From Solirubrobacter sp963792915 (GTDB taxonomy: Bacteria > Actinomycetota > Thermoleophilia > Solirubrobacterales > Solirubrobacteraceae), in NCBI GenBank assembly GCA_963792915.1, contig CAWBYD010000005.1, positions 1-64,000 on the forward strand: a DNA stretch of 64,000 nucleotides, written 5' to 3'. Positions 51,983-61,650 of the stretch are shown in pieces. The notes beneath the pieces were generated by a model. The model had not been told where the DNA came from, ran no database searches, and worked only from the letters and a program-made list of their open reading frames with translations. Position numbers and translations under genes: made by a program. The stretch's first letter is position 1, and the number at the start of each line of letters is the position of its first letter.

Positions 51983-51997
51983 CGCGCCTTCGGCGCG
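51983..51997 (+). terminator. Short GC hairpin after LysR gene
   Basis: CGCGCC-TTC-GGCGCG is a 6-bp stem with a 3-base loop, 37 bases beyond the LysR stop and 13 bases before ATG 52011. There is no T-run. It may be a weak terminator or part of the next gene's leader, and it argues against an upstream start at 51933. Confidence 0.35.
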
Positions 51998-52010
51998 CGA
52001 TGCTGTCTCC

Positions 52011-53072
<1,062 letters not shown>

Positions 53073-53075
53073 GCC

Positions 53076-53339
53076 ATGGAAGGTTTCGGCAGCTTCTTCA
53101 ACGACCCAGATTTCCAGCAGCGGATGCAGGAAATGGCTCAGCAGATGCAGTCGGCTCAGACGCTGGCATGGGCCGACAACGCGATCAAGCTCGCGGTCGA
53201 CATGACCGTCGCGGCGATCAACCGCGTCAACATCCAGGGCACGACCGAGCAGCAGGCCCAGCAGATCCGCTCGGTGATGGCGACGGTGTTCCCCGAAGCC
53301 GTCACGCTGGTGCGCGAGGCGCGCCAGGGTTTGAGTTAG
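53076..53339 (+). CDS. Small helical protein, function unknown
   Basis: An 87-residue acidic, Gln/Met-rich protein starting 3 bases after the previous stop. It reads as two or three amphipathic helices (DFQQRMQEMAQQMQSAQTLA; TEQQAQQIRSVMATVFPEAV). No Cys, signal or membrane helix. It may form a coiled coil. The stop at 53339 faces the convergent alkA gene 12 bases away. Confidence 0.65.
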   Translation: MEGFGSFFNDPDFQQRMQEMAQQMQSAQTLAWADNAIKLAVDMTVAAINRVNIQGTTEQQAQQIRSVMATVFPEAVTLVREARQGLS

Positions 53340-53350
53340 ATCATCCGACC

Positions 53351-54109
53351 TTAGTGCAGGGTGCTCCAGAGGTGGATGACGGCGTAGGCGCGGTACGGGC
53401 GCCAGGGCTCGGCGTTCCCGTCGTGCCCGAGGCGCGCGAGCGCGTGCTTGACGCCGAGGTCGGTCGGGAGATAGGCGTCGGGCTCGCGCAGCGCCCGCAT
53501 CGCGACGTAGGACTGCGTCCACGGCCCGATCCCGGGCACCGACAGCAGCTCGCCCAGGGGCACGCCGGCCAGCGCGCGCAGCGTGGCCTTGCGGCGCTCG
53601 GGCAGCGCCATCGCGCTGTCGGGCGCGTCGCGGATCGCCTCGAGCGTCGGGAACACGTGCGTGACGGCGCCGACGGGGCGCGCCAGCGGCTCGCCCGCCG
53701 CCTGCACGAGCCGCGCGGCATGGGTGGCCGCCGCGCGCAGCGAGATCTGCTGGCCGAGCACGGCCCGCACGGCCAGCTCGCCGCCGTCGACCGTTCCGGG
53801 CACGCGTAGACCGGGCGCGGCGCGCACGTGCGGACCGAGCAGCGGGTCGCGCCCGAGCGTCTCGACGATCGGCGCGGTGTCGGTGTCGAGGTCGAGCAGC
53901 GCGCGCACGCGCTCCAGCGCATCCGGCTCGTCGTCGGCGTACAGCCGCACCTCCATCCCGCCACGCGCCGGCCGCAGCTCGACCACGCCGCCCGGCACGC
54001 TGCGCCGGTACCCGCCGGCGAAACACTCCTCAATCCCCGGCACGGCCCGCAGCGCGAGGAAGGCGAGCAGCGCGCGAGCGTCGTAGGGCCCGCGCGCCGG
54101 CAGGATCAC
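53351..54109 (-). CDS. DNA-3-methyladenine glycosylase, AlkA type
   Basis: A 252-residue base-excision enzyme that removes alkylated bases. The helix-hairpin-helix is LLSVPGIGPWTQSYVAMR and the catalytic Asp lies in AYLPTDLGVKHAL. AVRAVLGQQISLRAAATHAA is the usual first helix of the HhH-GPD domain. The AlkA N-terminal half is present, but no Ada methyltransferase domain is fused. GTG 54109 overlaps the previous stop by 4 bases. Confidence 0.9.
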   Translation of the reverse strand: MILPARGPYDARALLAFLALRAVPGIEECFAGGYRRSVPGGVVELRPARGGMEVRLYADDEPDALERVRALLDLDTDTAPIVETLGRDPLLGPHVRAAPGLRVPGTVDGGELAVRAVLGQQISLRAAATHAARLVQAAGEPLARPVGAVTHVFPTLEAIRDAPDSAMALPERRKATLRALAGVPLGELLSVPGIGPWTQSYVAMRALREPDAYLPTDLGVKHALARLGHDGNAEPWRPYRAYAVIHLWSTLH

Positions 54110-55074
54110 GCGGGCGCCTCGGCCTCGGCCTCCGCCTGGCGCGACGCGCGCCCGGCGCGGATGACCTCCTTGAAGGAGCGGAAGCGGAAGATCCAGACCA
54201 CCGCCGCCAGCCCGATGCAGAACGTCAGCACCGCGATCGCGATCTGCTGGCCGACGGAGTACGCCGCCACGGTCGCGCCGCTGCCGAACACCTTCACCAG
54301 CAGCGCCTGCTGCACGCCCGCGCCGCCGGGAGTGAACGGCACCAGCGCAGCGACCGCGTTGACGCCCAGCACGAGCAGCACGTTCCGCACCGAGCCGCCG
54401 ACATGGAACGCGTCGAGCAGGCACCAGAACGCCGCGAAGCGGCACAGCCAGCCCGCGAACTGCACGAGCCAGACCTCGCGGAAGTAGCGCCGGCGATCGA
54501 ACAGGATCGTCAGGCCCTGGCGCACGCGCGCCCAGAACCGCCGCACGCGCGCGGAGAGCAGCGCGAACGCGGCGAGCACCGCGATCCCGAGCACGGTGAG
54601 CAGGAAGAGCAGGAAGCGCGGGTGGGAGGCGAAGAACGAGAGGTCGAACGCGTGCAGCTTCGAGAAGTCCGGTGGCTTGGGGAACACGCCCTGGCTGAAC
54701 GCGTACGTCAGCACCGGCACCGCGATCGTGAGGTCGAAGCCGAACTCGACGAAGAACGCCGCGGCGATCGCCGAGTAGCTCGAGCCGGGCACGGAGGTGT
54801 GGGTGAGGAAGAGCCGGATCACGTCGCCGCCGCGGGCCGGCACGACGGAGTTGAAGCCGTACCCCGCGAAGTACGCGCCCCAGACGCGCCGGAACTCGAT
54901 CCTGGTGTCCGGATACGCCGCGCGCAGGATGTGGAACGACGCACGCGCCCGCAGCGTGAGGTAGGTCGTGAAGAAGCCCAGCGCGAGCAGCAGCGAGATC
55001 CAGCCGACGTGCGCGAGGCTCGAGAAGAACGAGCCGACCGCGTCGAAGAAGGACGAGAGGGAGGCGAGCGGCAC
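54106..55074 (-). CDS. UPF0104/MprF-like membrane protein
   Basis: A 322-residue protein with about seven helices. YFAGYGFNSVVPARGGDVIR is the first family motif, and NAVAALVPFTPGGAGVQQAL the second. The tail is short and charged (ASRQAEAEAEAPA). GTG 55074 is the first sensible start. This is the second member of this family within 3 kb (see 52011). The stop couples to alkA (GTGA); the MFS gene lies 5 bases upstream. Confidence 0.83.
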   Translation of the reverse strand: MPLASLSSFFDAVGSFFSSLAHVGWISLLLALGFFTTYLTLRARASFHILRAAYPDTRIEFRRVWGAYFAGYGFNSVVPARGGDVIRLFLTHTSVPGSSYSAIAAAFFVEFGFDLTIAVPVLTYAFSQGVFPKPPDFSKLHAFDLSFFASHPRFLLFLLTVLGIAVLAAFALLSARVRRFWARVRQGLTILFDRRRYFREVWLVQFAGWLCRFAAFWCLLDAFHVGGSVRNVLLVLGVNAVAALVPFTPGGAGVQQALLVKVFGSGATVAAYSVGQQIAIAVLTFCIGLAAVVWIFRFRSFKEVIRAGRASRQAEAEAEAPA

Positions 55075-55079
55075 GATTC

Positions 55080-56189
55080 CTAGCGTGGCACGCGCAGCGG
55101 GACGATGAACGCCGCCGTCAGCGCGGCCGCGAGGCCCGCCGCGAGGAAGCCGTACCCCGGCGACACGTGGTAAAGGGGCAGCCACATCAGCGGCGCGAGC
55201 GCGCTGCCGAAGAACTTGAACGCCGAGACCACCGACGTCCCGCCCGCGCGGTTCCCGGGCACCGCCTCCACCGCGAGCACGTTCACGCCCGCCCAGAACA
55301 GCGCCGAGCCGAGCCCGGCGGCGAACCACAGCGCGGCCAGGACGCCGGCCGACGGCGCCAGGCCGAGCAGCGCGACCAGCCCGCCGCTGGTCAGTGCTCC
55401 GGCGAGCGCCACCGGGATCCGGCCGTAGCGGTCCACGGCGTCGCCCGCCGCTCGCCCGACGAGCATCCCGGCGATCCCGAAGCCGGCCAGCAGGACGCCG
55501 CGCGTGACCGAGCCGAGCCCGAAGTCGTCGGCCGCGAGCACGGCGACGAGGAACGTGACGCCCGCCACGCCCGCGTAGCCCGCGAACGCGGCGGCGCTGA
55601 GCAGCGCGACGCGGCGGGTCAGGACGGTCCGCAGCCGCGGCGGCGCGTCACGCGCCGCGCCGTCGGACGGCGGCAGCAGCGCGAGGCCCGCCGCCACGAA
55701 CGCGGGGACGATGAAGGCGAGCCGCCAGTCGAGCGCGCCGAGCGCCCCGCCGCACAGCGGCGCCAGGGCCAGCGCGGCCGTCTGGACCGCGGCGAACGTG
55801 CCGACCGCGCGTCCGATCTGCCGCGGCGGGACCTCGTCGGCCAGCCCGGCCAGCAGCAGCGGCGTCAGGAACGCGTTGGCTGCGCCCTGCAGCGCGCGCA
55901 CGACCAGGAACAGCCCGAGGCTCTGGGTCAGCGCGGCCGCGGCCGAGAGCAGCGCGTAGGCGATGTAGCCCGTGCGCACGACGCGCCGGCGCCCGAGCCG
56001 CTCGCCGAGCGTGCCCGAGACCAACTGCAGCACCGCGAACGGCACGAGGTATGCGGGGATCGACGCGGCGACGCCCGCCGTCGTGGCATCGAACGCGTCG
56101 CGCAACTGCGGGACGATGACCGCGACCACACCGCCGCCGAACGGGCCGAGGAAGCCGCCGATGTAGAGGGGCAGGGTGCGTGCGCGCAC
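55080..56189 (-). CDS. MFS transporter
   Basis: A 369-residue, 12-helix major facilitator of drug/sugar exporter size. The loop 2-3 motif is SGTLGERLGRRRVVRTGYIA (GxLaDrxGrrr type) and it recurs weakly as AAGDAVDRYGRIPVALAG in the second half. The start is GTG 56189. The substrate is unknown. The Lrp gene ends 9 bases upstream in the same direction and probably controls this unit. Confidence 0.88.
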   Translation of the reverse strand: MRARTLPLYIGGFLGPFGGGVVAVIVPQLRDAFDATTAGVAASIPAYLVPFAVLQLVSGTLGERLGRRRVVRTGYIAYALLSAAAALTQSLGLFLVVRALQGAANAFLTPLLLAGLADEVPPRQIGRAVGTFAAVQTAALALAPLCGGALGALDWRLAFIVPAFVAAGLALLPPSDGAARDAPPRLRTVLTRRVALLSAAAFAGYAGVAGVTFLVAVLAADDFGLGSVTRGVLLAGFGIAGMLVGRAAGDAVDRYGRIPVALAGALTSGGLVALLGLAPSAGVLAALWFAAGLGSALFWAGVNVLAVEAVPGNRAGGTSVVSAFKFFGSALAPLMWLPLYHVSPGYGFLAAGLAAALTAAFIVPLRVPR

Positions 56190-56198
56190 CCGACCAGG

Positions 56199-56696
56199 CT
56201 AGGGTCCCCTCAGCTGCCGGAGCGGACGCAGCGGCGCCGGCTCGACCAGCTCCACCCCGCGGCGGGGAACCGGGCTCGACTGGATGATCGACGTCGTCGT
56301 CTGGCCGTAGGGCGTGAAGCCGTCGATGACCTCCTCGAGGTGCTCGACCGAGCGGACGTGGAGCTTCATGTAGAAGCAGTCCTCGCCGGTGACGCGGTGG
56401 CACTCCACGACCTCCGGCGTGTCACGGGCGACGGCCGCGACCTTCGGGATCTGCCGCGGTGCGGGGCGCATGCGCAGCACCGCGGCGAGCGTGTAGCCGA
56501 GCGCGCGCGGGTCGACCTCGGTGCGGTAGCCGGCGATCACGCCGTCGCGCTCGAGTCGCGCGAGGCGCTCGGCGACCGCCGGCGCGGAGAGCCCGACGCG
56601 GCGCCCCAGCTCGGCCTGGCTGAGCCGAGCGTCGGCCTGCAGCTCGGCGAGGAGTCGAAGGTTTGTCGGGTCAATTCCGTTCGAATCGACGGCCAT
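56199..56696 (-). CDS. Lrp/AsnC-family regulator
   Basis: A 165-residue regulator. The helix-turn-helix is LSQAELGRRVGLSAPAVAER, and the RAM ligand domain follows (GYTLAAVLRMRPAPRQIPKV; VECHRVTGEDCFYMKLHVRS). ATG 56696 is 30 bases from the divergent EamA gene. The intergenic GTTG-AA-CAAC inverted repeat (56712-56721) is a possible operator. It likely controls the EamA and MFS genes that flank it, an inference from position. Confidence 0.9.
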   Translation of the reverse strand: MAVDSNGIDPTNLRLLAELQADARLSQAELGRRVGLSAPAVAERLARLERDGVIAGYRTEVDPRALGYTLAAVLRMRPAPRQIPKVAAVARDTPEVVECHRVTGEDCFYMKLHVRSVEHLEEVIDGFTPYGQTTTSIIQSSPVPRRGVELVEPAPLRPLRQLRGP

Positions 56697-56725
56697 TGCG
56701 CACAGAATACCGTTGAACAACCCTG

Positions 56726-57679
56726 GTGGACACCCCTCTCGCCAGCGATCCTGTTGAGACCGTGAAGCGCGTCCCACCGCAGGCCATCTTCGTCGTCAGC
56801 GCCGTCTTTCACTATCTCGGTCCGGCGTTCGCGGTGCTGCTGTTCGTGCGCGTCGACGTGCTCGGCGTCGCCTGGCTGCGGATCGCCACCGCGGCGCTGG
56901 TCTTCGCGCTGTGGCGGCGGCCGTGGCGCGCGCTGCGGCGGCCCGTCGTGCTCGCCTGGGGCGGCGTGCTGGCGCTGATGAACTGCTGCTTCTACTCGGC
57001 GATCGACCGGCTGCCCCTGGCGACGGTCGCCGCGATCGAGTTCCTGCCGGTGATCGCGCTCGCGGCCCTGGGGGCGCGGACGCGGCGCAACGCCGCGGCC
57101 TTGGCGCTGGCCGTGCCGGGCGTCTACCTGCTGACCGGCGTGCACCTGGAGGGCGAGCCGCTCGGCGTCGCCTTCGCCGTCGCCAACGCGGTGCTGTTCG
57201 CGGCCTACATCGTGCTCGCGCACCGCGCGTCGGGCGACGACGGGATCGACGCGCTGGCCGCGGCGATGCTCGTCGCGCTCGTCGTGGTCACGCCACTGGC
57301 CGGCTGGGCCGCGCTGCCCGCGCTGACCGACCCGGTCGGGCTGCTGGCCGGCGCCGGCGTGGGGATCTCCTCGTCGGTGATCCCCTACGTCGCCGACCAG
57401 CTGGCGATGGCGCGGCTGAGCCGCGCCGCCTACGCGCTGATGGTCTCGCTGCTGCCCGCGACCGCGACGGTCATCGGCCTGGTGGTGCTCACGCAGGTCC
57501 CTTCGCTCACCGACAGCGTCGCGATCGCGCTCGTCATCGCGGGCGTGGCGCTCCATCGAGAGCCTGGTAGTCCGGCCGCGTCCACACCTCGGCCAGACGC
57601 ACGACCGTCGCCGCGGCGGCGGCCATCTCCTGCAGCGACGCCCACTCGCGCGGCGAGTGATACTCGTGCCCTCCCGTGA
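56726..57679 (+). CDS. EamA-family transporter with C-terminal extension
   Basis: A 317-residue, ten-helix protein in two EamA repeats (drug/metabolite exporters of the RhtA type). FEFLPVIALAALG-type phrases are AAIEFLPVIALAALGARTRR and SSVIPYVADQLAMARLSRAA. The family end comes near residue 278 (LVIAGVALH). The frame then runs 38 residues on as a Pro/Arg-rich tail, antisense to the last 146 bases of pepT, as if the original stop was lost. GTG 56726 or GTG 56762 could start it. Confidence 0.85.
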   Translation: MDTPLASDPVETVKRVPPQAIFVVSAVFHYLGPAFAVLLFVRVDVLGVAWLRIATAALVFALWRRPWRALRRPVVLAWGGVLALMNCCFYSAIDRLPLATVAAIEFLPVIALAALGARTRRNAAALALAVPGVYLLTGVHLEGEPLGVAFAVANAVLFAAYIVLAHRASGDDGIDALAAAMLVALVVVTPLAGWAALPALTDPVGLLAGAGVGISSSVIPYVADQLAMARLSRAAYALMVSLLPATATVIGLVVLTQVPSLTDSVAIALVIAGVALHREPGSPAASTPRPDARPSPRRRPSPAATPTRAASDTRALP

Positions 57680-58814
57680 ACAGGTTGGGCGTCGGCAGGC
57701 CCATCTCGCTCAGCCTTGAGCCGTCGGTGCCGCCGCGGATCGGCGTGCGCCTGGGCTCGAGCCCCTCGGCGCGGATCGCCGCCTCGGCGGCGGTGACCAC
57801 CGCGGGCATCGCGTCGATGAAGCGGCGCATGTTCGGGTACTGCGCACGCACGACGACCTCGAGCCGGGCCGCCGGCTGGGTCGCCACGACCTCCTCGGCG
57901 GTGCGCGTGAGCAGCGCCGTGTGGGCATCGAGCTTGGCGTCGTCGAAGTCGCGCACGATCGCGCGCACGACGGCGCGGCCGGCGCTCGCGTCGACCTCGT
58001 AGGGGTGGATGAAGCCGTCGCGGCCTTGGGTGCGCTCCGGCGTGAGCTCGGGCGGCAGCTTCGCCAGCACCTCGCCCGCCAGCCGCGCGGCGTTGACGAG
58101 CTTGCCGGTCGCGAAGCCGGGGTGGGCGTCGACGCCGTGGATCGTCAGCGCCACCTCGGCGGCGGTGAACGTCTCGTCCTGGAGCTCGCCGAGCTCCGAG
58201 CCGTCGAGCGTGTAGGCGCACAGCGCGTCGAATCGCTCGACGTCGAACAGCGTCGCGCCCTCGCCGATCTCCTCGTCGGGCGTGAAGCAGATGCGCAGCG
58301 TCGGGCGTGGGAGCTCGGGGTGCGCGACGAGGTGCGCGAGCGCGGTCATGATCTCGGCCACGCCCGCTTTGTCGTCGGCGCCCAGCAGCGTGTCCCCGCT
58401 CGAGGTGACGACGTCGTGGCCGGCCACGGCGGCCAGCAGCGGCAGCTGGGCCGGGTCGAGCACGGTGTCGCCCTTAGGCAGCTCGATGGTCGCGCCGTCG
58501 TAGGCGCGGTGGACGAGCGGCTCGACGCCGGTCCCCGACGCGTCCGGGCTGGTGTCGACGTGGGCGATCAGGCCGATCACCGGGCCGTCGCCGTGCAGCG
58601 TGGCGACGACGTAGCCGTTGTCGTCGAGCAAGGCGTCGTCCAGACCGAGCGCCAGGAGCTCGTCGCGCAGCAGCCGGGCGAGGTCGAGCTGCCCCGGCGT
58701 GCTCGGGCTCTGCGTGCGATCACGTGCCGACTGCGTGTCGATGCGGACGTAGCGAAGGAAGCGCTCGAGCAGATCGGGAGCGAGCGCCTCAGCGAGAGGA
58801 GAGGTGAACGTCAC
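57534..58814 (-). CDS. pepT: Peptidase T (tripeptide aminopeptidase)
   Basis: A 426-residue M20B zinc peptidase that trims the N-terminus from tripeptides. Metal ligands: His in GLIAHVDTSPDA, Asp in LLGADDKAGVAE, Glu pair in FTPDEEIGEG, Asp in AYTLDGSELG and His in FTGGHEYHSPREW. The dimer domain is present, as is the PIRGGTDGSRLSEMGLPTPN phrase. GTG 58814 starts it. The 3' end overlaps the EamA gene. Confidence 0.95.
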   Translation of the reverse strand: MTFTSPLAEALAPDLLERFLRYVRIDTQSARDRTQSPSTPGQLDLARLLRDELLALGLDDALLDDNGYVVATLHGDGPVIGLIAHVDTSPDASGTGVEPLVHRAYDGATIELPKGDTVLDPAQLPLLAAVAGHDVVTSSGDTLLGADDKAGVAEIMTALAHLVAHPELPRPTLRICFTPDEEIGEGATLFDVERFDALCAYTLDGSELGELQDETFTAAEVALTIHGVDAHPGFATGKLVNAARLAGEVLAKLPPELTPERTQGRDGFIHPYEVDASAGRAVVRAIVRDFDDAKLDAHTALLTRTAEEVVATQPAARLEVVVRAQYPNMRRFIDAMPAVVTAAEAAIRAEGLEPRRTPIRGGTDGSRLSEMGLPTPNLFTGGHEYHSPREWASLQEMAAAAATVVRLAEVWTRPDYQALDGAPRPR

Positions 58815-58846
58815 CGTGTGGACGGTAGCTCGGCATCCTTGGGGTC

Positions 58847-59503
58847 GTGGACCGGGAGCTGATCGCCGCCGTCAAGGCCGGGCTGACCGCCCGGGCGGAC
58901 CCGGAGAAGGCCGCCGGGATGCGGGCCTACATGAAGTCGGCGATGCCGTTCTACGGCGTGCAGAAGCCGGGGCGGACCGAGCTCCTGCGGGCACTGGGTC
59001 CCGCCGACGTCCAGACCGCGCTGGCGCTGTGGCGCGAGGCGGAGCAGCGCGAGGAGCGCTACATCGCGCTCGCGTGGATCGAGGCGCTGCCGGTGTCGAT
59101 GGCGCTGCTCGCCGTGTACGAGGAGCTGATCGTCAGCGGCGCGTGGTGGGACTTCGTCGACGCCGTCGCGGCGGGACCGATCGGCAGGTTGCTCGCGCAC
59201 GATCCGGCGCTCGTGCCGGTGCTGCGCGCGTGGTCGGCGGACGCGGACCTGTGGAAGCGCCGGGGCGCCATCATCTGCCAGGTCCGCCGCAAGCGCGAAA
59301 CGGACTTCCCGCTCCTGGCCGAGCTGATCGAGCCCAACCGCGCGGACCCCGAGTTCTTCATTCGCAAGGGCATCGGCTGGGCCCTCCGCGCCTATGCCTG
59401 GGTCGATCCGGAGACCATCGTGCACTACTGCGAAACGCACGAACTCAGCGCGCTCAGCCATCGTGAAGCGCTGCGCAACGTGCTCGCCGGCAGAGTTCGC
59501 TGA
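58847..59503 (+). CDS. DNA alkylation repair protein, AlkD type
   Basis: A 218-residue all-helical HEAT-repeat glycosylase for alkylated purines. AYMKSAMPFYGVQKPGRTEL is the family N-terminal motif, and AWWDFVDAVAAGPIG, LWKRRGAIICQVR and FFIRKGIGWALRAYAWVDPE follow, the last being the KAIGWALR signature. GTG 58847 starts it, 32 bases from divergent pepT. Confidence 0.93.
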   Translation: MDRELIAAVKAGLTARADPEKAAGMRAYMKSAMPFYGVQKPGRTELLRALGPADVQTALALWREAEQREERYIALAWIEALPVSMALLAVYEELIVSGAWWDFVDAVAAGPIGRLLAHDPALVPVLRAWSADADLWKRRGAIICQVRRKRETDFPLLAELIEPNRADPEFFIRKGIGWALRAYAWVDPETIVHYCETHELSALSHREALRNVLAGRVR

Positions 59504-59588
59504 CTGTTGAAGCCATCGACATCCGCTTGCGTTCGTGAACGAGATGCGCTTCGGCTCGCCCGCACGGTTCAGCGAGTGGAGGAAGGTC

Positions 59589-60413
59589 ATGACGAAGACT
59601 GCGCTGTCGTTCCTGAAGAGGCACATACTCGGTGCTACAGCGTTGTTTCTGGCGCTCGGGGGGACGTCGTACGCCGTCGCGAGCGATGCCGCGCCTCAGT
59701 CCACAAAGACGTATTACGCGTGCGTCACCCCGCGCTTCCACACGCTGAACCTCTCGAGCAGGACCGCGAAGTGCCCGAAGGGCGCGCACAAGATCTCCTT
59801 CAACGCTCAGGGAGCGCCGGGCGCGAAGGGCGCGAAGGGCGACACCGGCGCCCAGAGCGAGCGCGGGGCGACGGGCGCGCAGGGACCCGCGGGCGCGCAG
59901 GGTCCGGCCGCGGCCAGCGTCCTCGGATCGGCGGGCGCGGCGGGCATCGCCGGGCCCAAGGGTGACACCGGCCCCGCGGGGGCCAAGGGCGACACCGGCC
60001 CCGCCGGCCCGATCGGGCCGACCGGTCTGCCGGGTGTCAAGGGCGACAAGGGCGATACCGGCGCGACCGGCCTGAAGGGCGATAAGGGCGACACCGGCGC
60101 GACCGGAATCCCCGGCGTCGCAGGCCCGATCGGCCCGAAGGGTGACAAGGGTGACACCGGCACGGCCGGCCCCACGGGCGCCACCGGCGCGAAGGGCGAC
60201 AAGGGTGACAAGGGCGACACCGGGGCGGCCGGTCCGACCGGCGCCAAGGGCGACAAGGGCGACACCGGCGCCGCGGGTCCGGCCGGCGCGACCGGCGCGA
60301 CCGGTCCGACGGGTCCGACCGGTCCGGCCGGCGGCGGCAAGAACCTCGTCGACAACAACAACGTGACGCTCGGCAGCGTGCTCGTCCCGACCAGTTCGAT
60401 GTCACCGTGCTGA
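59589..60413 (+). CDS. Exported collagen-repeat protein (frameshifted 3' end)
   Basis: A 274-residue protein. ATG 59589 follows GGAGGAAGG. The leader FLKRHILGATALFLALGGTS then YAVA is the exported leader style common in this lineage. After a short Cys-containing domain come about 175 residues of Gly-X-Y repeats rich in GDTGAxG and GDKGDTG (residues 75-250), likely a surface stalk. The frame then reads KNLVDNNNVTLGSVLVPTSS and stops at 60413. The natural C-terminal domain continues in another frame at 60407. Adding one C near 60391-60393 would give VLVPTQFDVTVLTSTGYM. Confidence 0.82.
   Translation: MTKTALSFLKRHILGATALFLALGGTSYAVASDAAPQSTKTYYACVTPRFHTLNLSSRTAKCPKGAHKISFNAQGAPGAKGAKGDTGAQSERGATGAQGPAGAQGPAAASVLGSAGAAGIAGPKGDTGPAGAKGDTGPAGPIGPTGLPGVKGDKGDTGATGLKGDKGDTGATGIPGVAGPIGPKGDKGDTGTAGPTGATGAKGDKGDKGDTGAAGPTGAKGDKGDTGAAGPAGATGATGPTGPTGPAGGGKNLVDNNNVTLGSVLVPTSSMSPC
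59811..60339 (+). repeat. Gly-X-Y collagen-like repeat tract
   Basis: DNA repeating GGCGACAAGGGC/GACACCGGC modules within the exported protein gene. There are two interruptions (SER in place of GxY, and ASVLGS). Such tracts can expand or contract by slippage or recombination. Confidence 0.85.
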
Positions 60414-60775
60414 CGTCAACGGGCTACATGATCGCCATCCCGTGGACCGGCACATTCCAGCCGGCGCAGATCTGGTACACGGGCACGAACTGCACCGGGA
60501 CCGCCTACCTGAACGACGGCGGCGACGGGACCCCGCCGTTCCCGAAGATCTTCGGCAAGTGGGTCGTCTTCTCAGGCTCGGCGAACTCGCTGATGGCGCC
60601 CACCACCGTCAGCGGCGGGACCTCGACCGCCGAGACGTTCACCGCGCAGTCGATCGACAACCCGACCTGCGGGAACAACGCGGCCTTCACGCGCGAGGGC
60701 TGGAAGCTGTCCGCCGTCTCCCGCGCGACCGTCGGCCTGCCGGCGACGATCGCCGTCCCGCTGCGGCTCCAGTAG
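60407..60775 (+). CDS. C-terminal domain of the collagen-repeat protein, other frame
   Basis: 122 codons if read from 60407, opening LTSTGYMIAIPWTGTFQPAQ, with beta-strand and Trp/Gly-rich composition and two Cys (GTNCTGTAYLND; NPTCGNNAAFTREGW). No ribosome binding site precedes it and it continues smoothly from the repeat protein after one base shift, so it is most likely the lost tail of the same gene rather than a separate one. It ends before a strong hairpin. Confidence 0.6.
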   Translation: MLTSTGYMIAIPWTGTFQPAQIWYTGTNCTGTAYLNDGGDGTPPFPKIFGKWVVFSGSANSLMAPTTVSGGTSTAETFTAQSIDNPTCGNNAAFTREGWKLSAVSRATVGLPATIAVPLRLQ

Positions 60776-60780
60776 CGAGC

Positions 60781-60815
60781 GCGGGGGTGCGGTAGCCGTA
60801 CCACCGCACCCCCGC
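60781..60815 (+). terminator. Strong hairpin between convergent genes
   Basis: A perfect 13-bp stem (GCGGGGGTGCGGT 60781-60793, ACCGCACCCCCGC 60803-60815) with a 9-base loop, extended outside by AGCG/CGCT after a small bulge. There is no T-run on either side. It lies between the repeat-protein tail and bcp, so it probably ends transcripts from both directions. Confidence 0.6.
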
Positions 60816-60836
60816 TGGCGCTCATGCGCGGCGGGG

Positions 60837-61307
60837 TCAGGCCGCCGCGAGCTCCTCCAGCGCGCCCAGGACGACATCGTCGTGCGTCTTGGGCGAGACC
60901 TTGGGGAACACGCGGGCGATCGTGCCCTCGCCGTCGATGATGAACGTGGACCGCAACGCGCCCCAGTACTTCTTGCCGTACATCGACTTCTCCGCCCACA
61001 CGCCGTAGAGCTCGCACACGGCGTGGTCGGCATCGGCCAGCAGCGTGAAGTTCAGCGACTGCCCACCGTGGAACTTCTTCACGAGCTGGACCGGGTCCGG
61101 CGAGACGCCGAGGACCCGCACGCCGGCGGCCTCGTACTCGGACGCGTGGTCGCGGATCCCGCACGCCTGCGTGGTGCAGCCGGGCGTGTCCGCCTTGGGA
61201 TAAAAATACAGTACGACCGTGGTTCCCTTGAGGTCCGAAAGGGTCACGGGATTCCCGTCCTGGTCAGAGAGCGTGAAATCGGGAGCGGCGGTGCCTTCTT
61301 CGAGCAT
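60837..61307 (-). CDS. bcp: Thioredoxin-dependent peroxiredoxin, Bcp/PrxQ type
   Basis: A 156-residue thiol peroxidase. EEGTAAPDFTLSDQDGNPVT opens it; YFYPKADTPGCTTQACGIRD holds the peroxidatic Cys in PGCTTQACG and the resolving Cys five residues on. GKKYWGALRSTFIIDGEGTI is the C-terminal family phrase. ATG 61307 is chosen as the usual N-terminus. It reduces hydrogen and alkyl peroxides in the cytoplasm. Confidence 0.95.
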   Translation of the reverse strand: MLEEGTAAPDFTLSDQDGNPVTLSDLKGTTVVLYFYPKADTPGCTTQACGIRDHASEYEAAGVRVLGVSPDPVQLVKKFHGGQSLNFTLLADADHAVCELYGVWAEKSMYGKKYWGALRSTFIIDGEGTIARVFPKVSPKTHDDVVLGALEELAAA

Positions 61308-61650
61308 GTCCGCGAGGCTAGCGCGCGGCGCACGGCTCCCTGGGCCAGCGGCGTGCCTGGACGGAGCGCCGTTGGTGGATGTCCGCACGCACGAGACTCG
61401 CGGTCAGATCGTCGCTGACCTCGGCGACGAGCGCGGCGGCCGCGATCTCGCCGTCAAGACCGTCACCACGGACACGCTCGGAGACGATAGCTGCGCATCG
61501 GTGCGCTGGCGCCTCCCAAGTCGTGGCGTTGGCCTCGGGGGTCGGGTCTGGAACTCCGCCGGCCTGCGACGCCGCAAGCGAACTCCTGCGCCGTCTAACC
61601 CGCCGTTAGGCCAGGAGGCGTTAACGCGGGTCACCGTATGCTCCGACGAA
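61308..61650. other. Intergenic region, no gene seen
   Basis: About 340 bases between divergent bcp and the broken YibE/F gene. No supported frame. Promoters for both should lie here; none was confidently placed. Confidence 0.4.

Noticed and set aside
51933..52010. Upstream ATG start for the UPF0104 gene
   Set aside because: It would overlap LysR, cover a hairpin and add a non-family N-terminus; ATG 52011 fits better.
59811..60339. Genomic tandem repeat of non-coding type
   Set aside because: The repeat is in frame and encodes Gly-X-Y triplets inside an exported protein.
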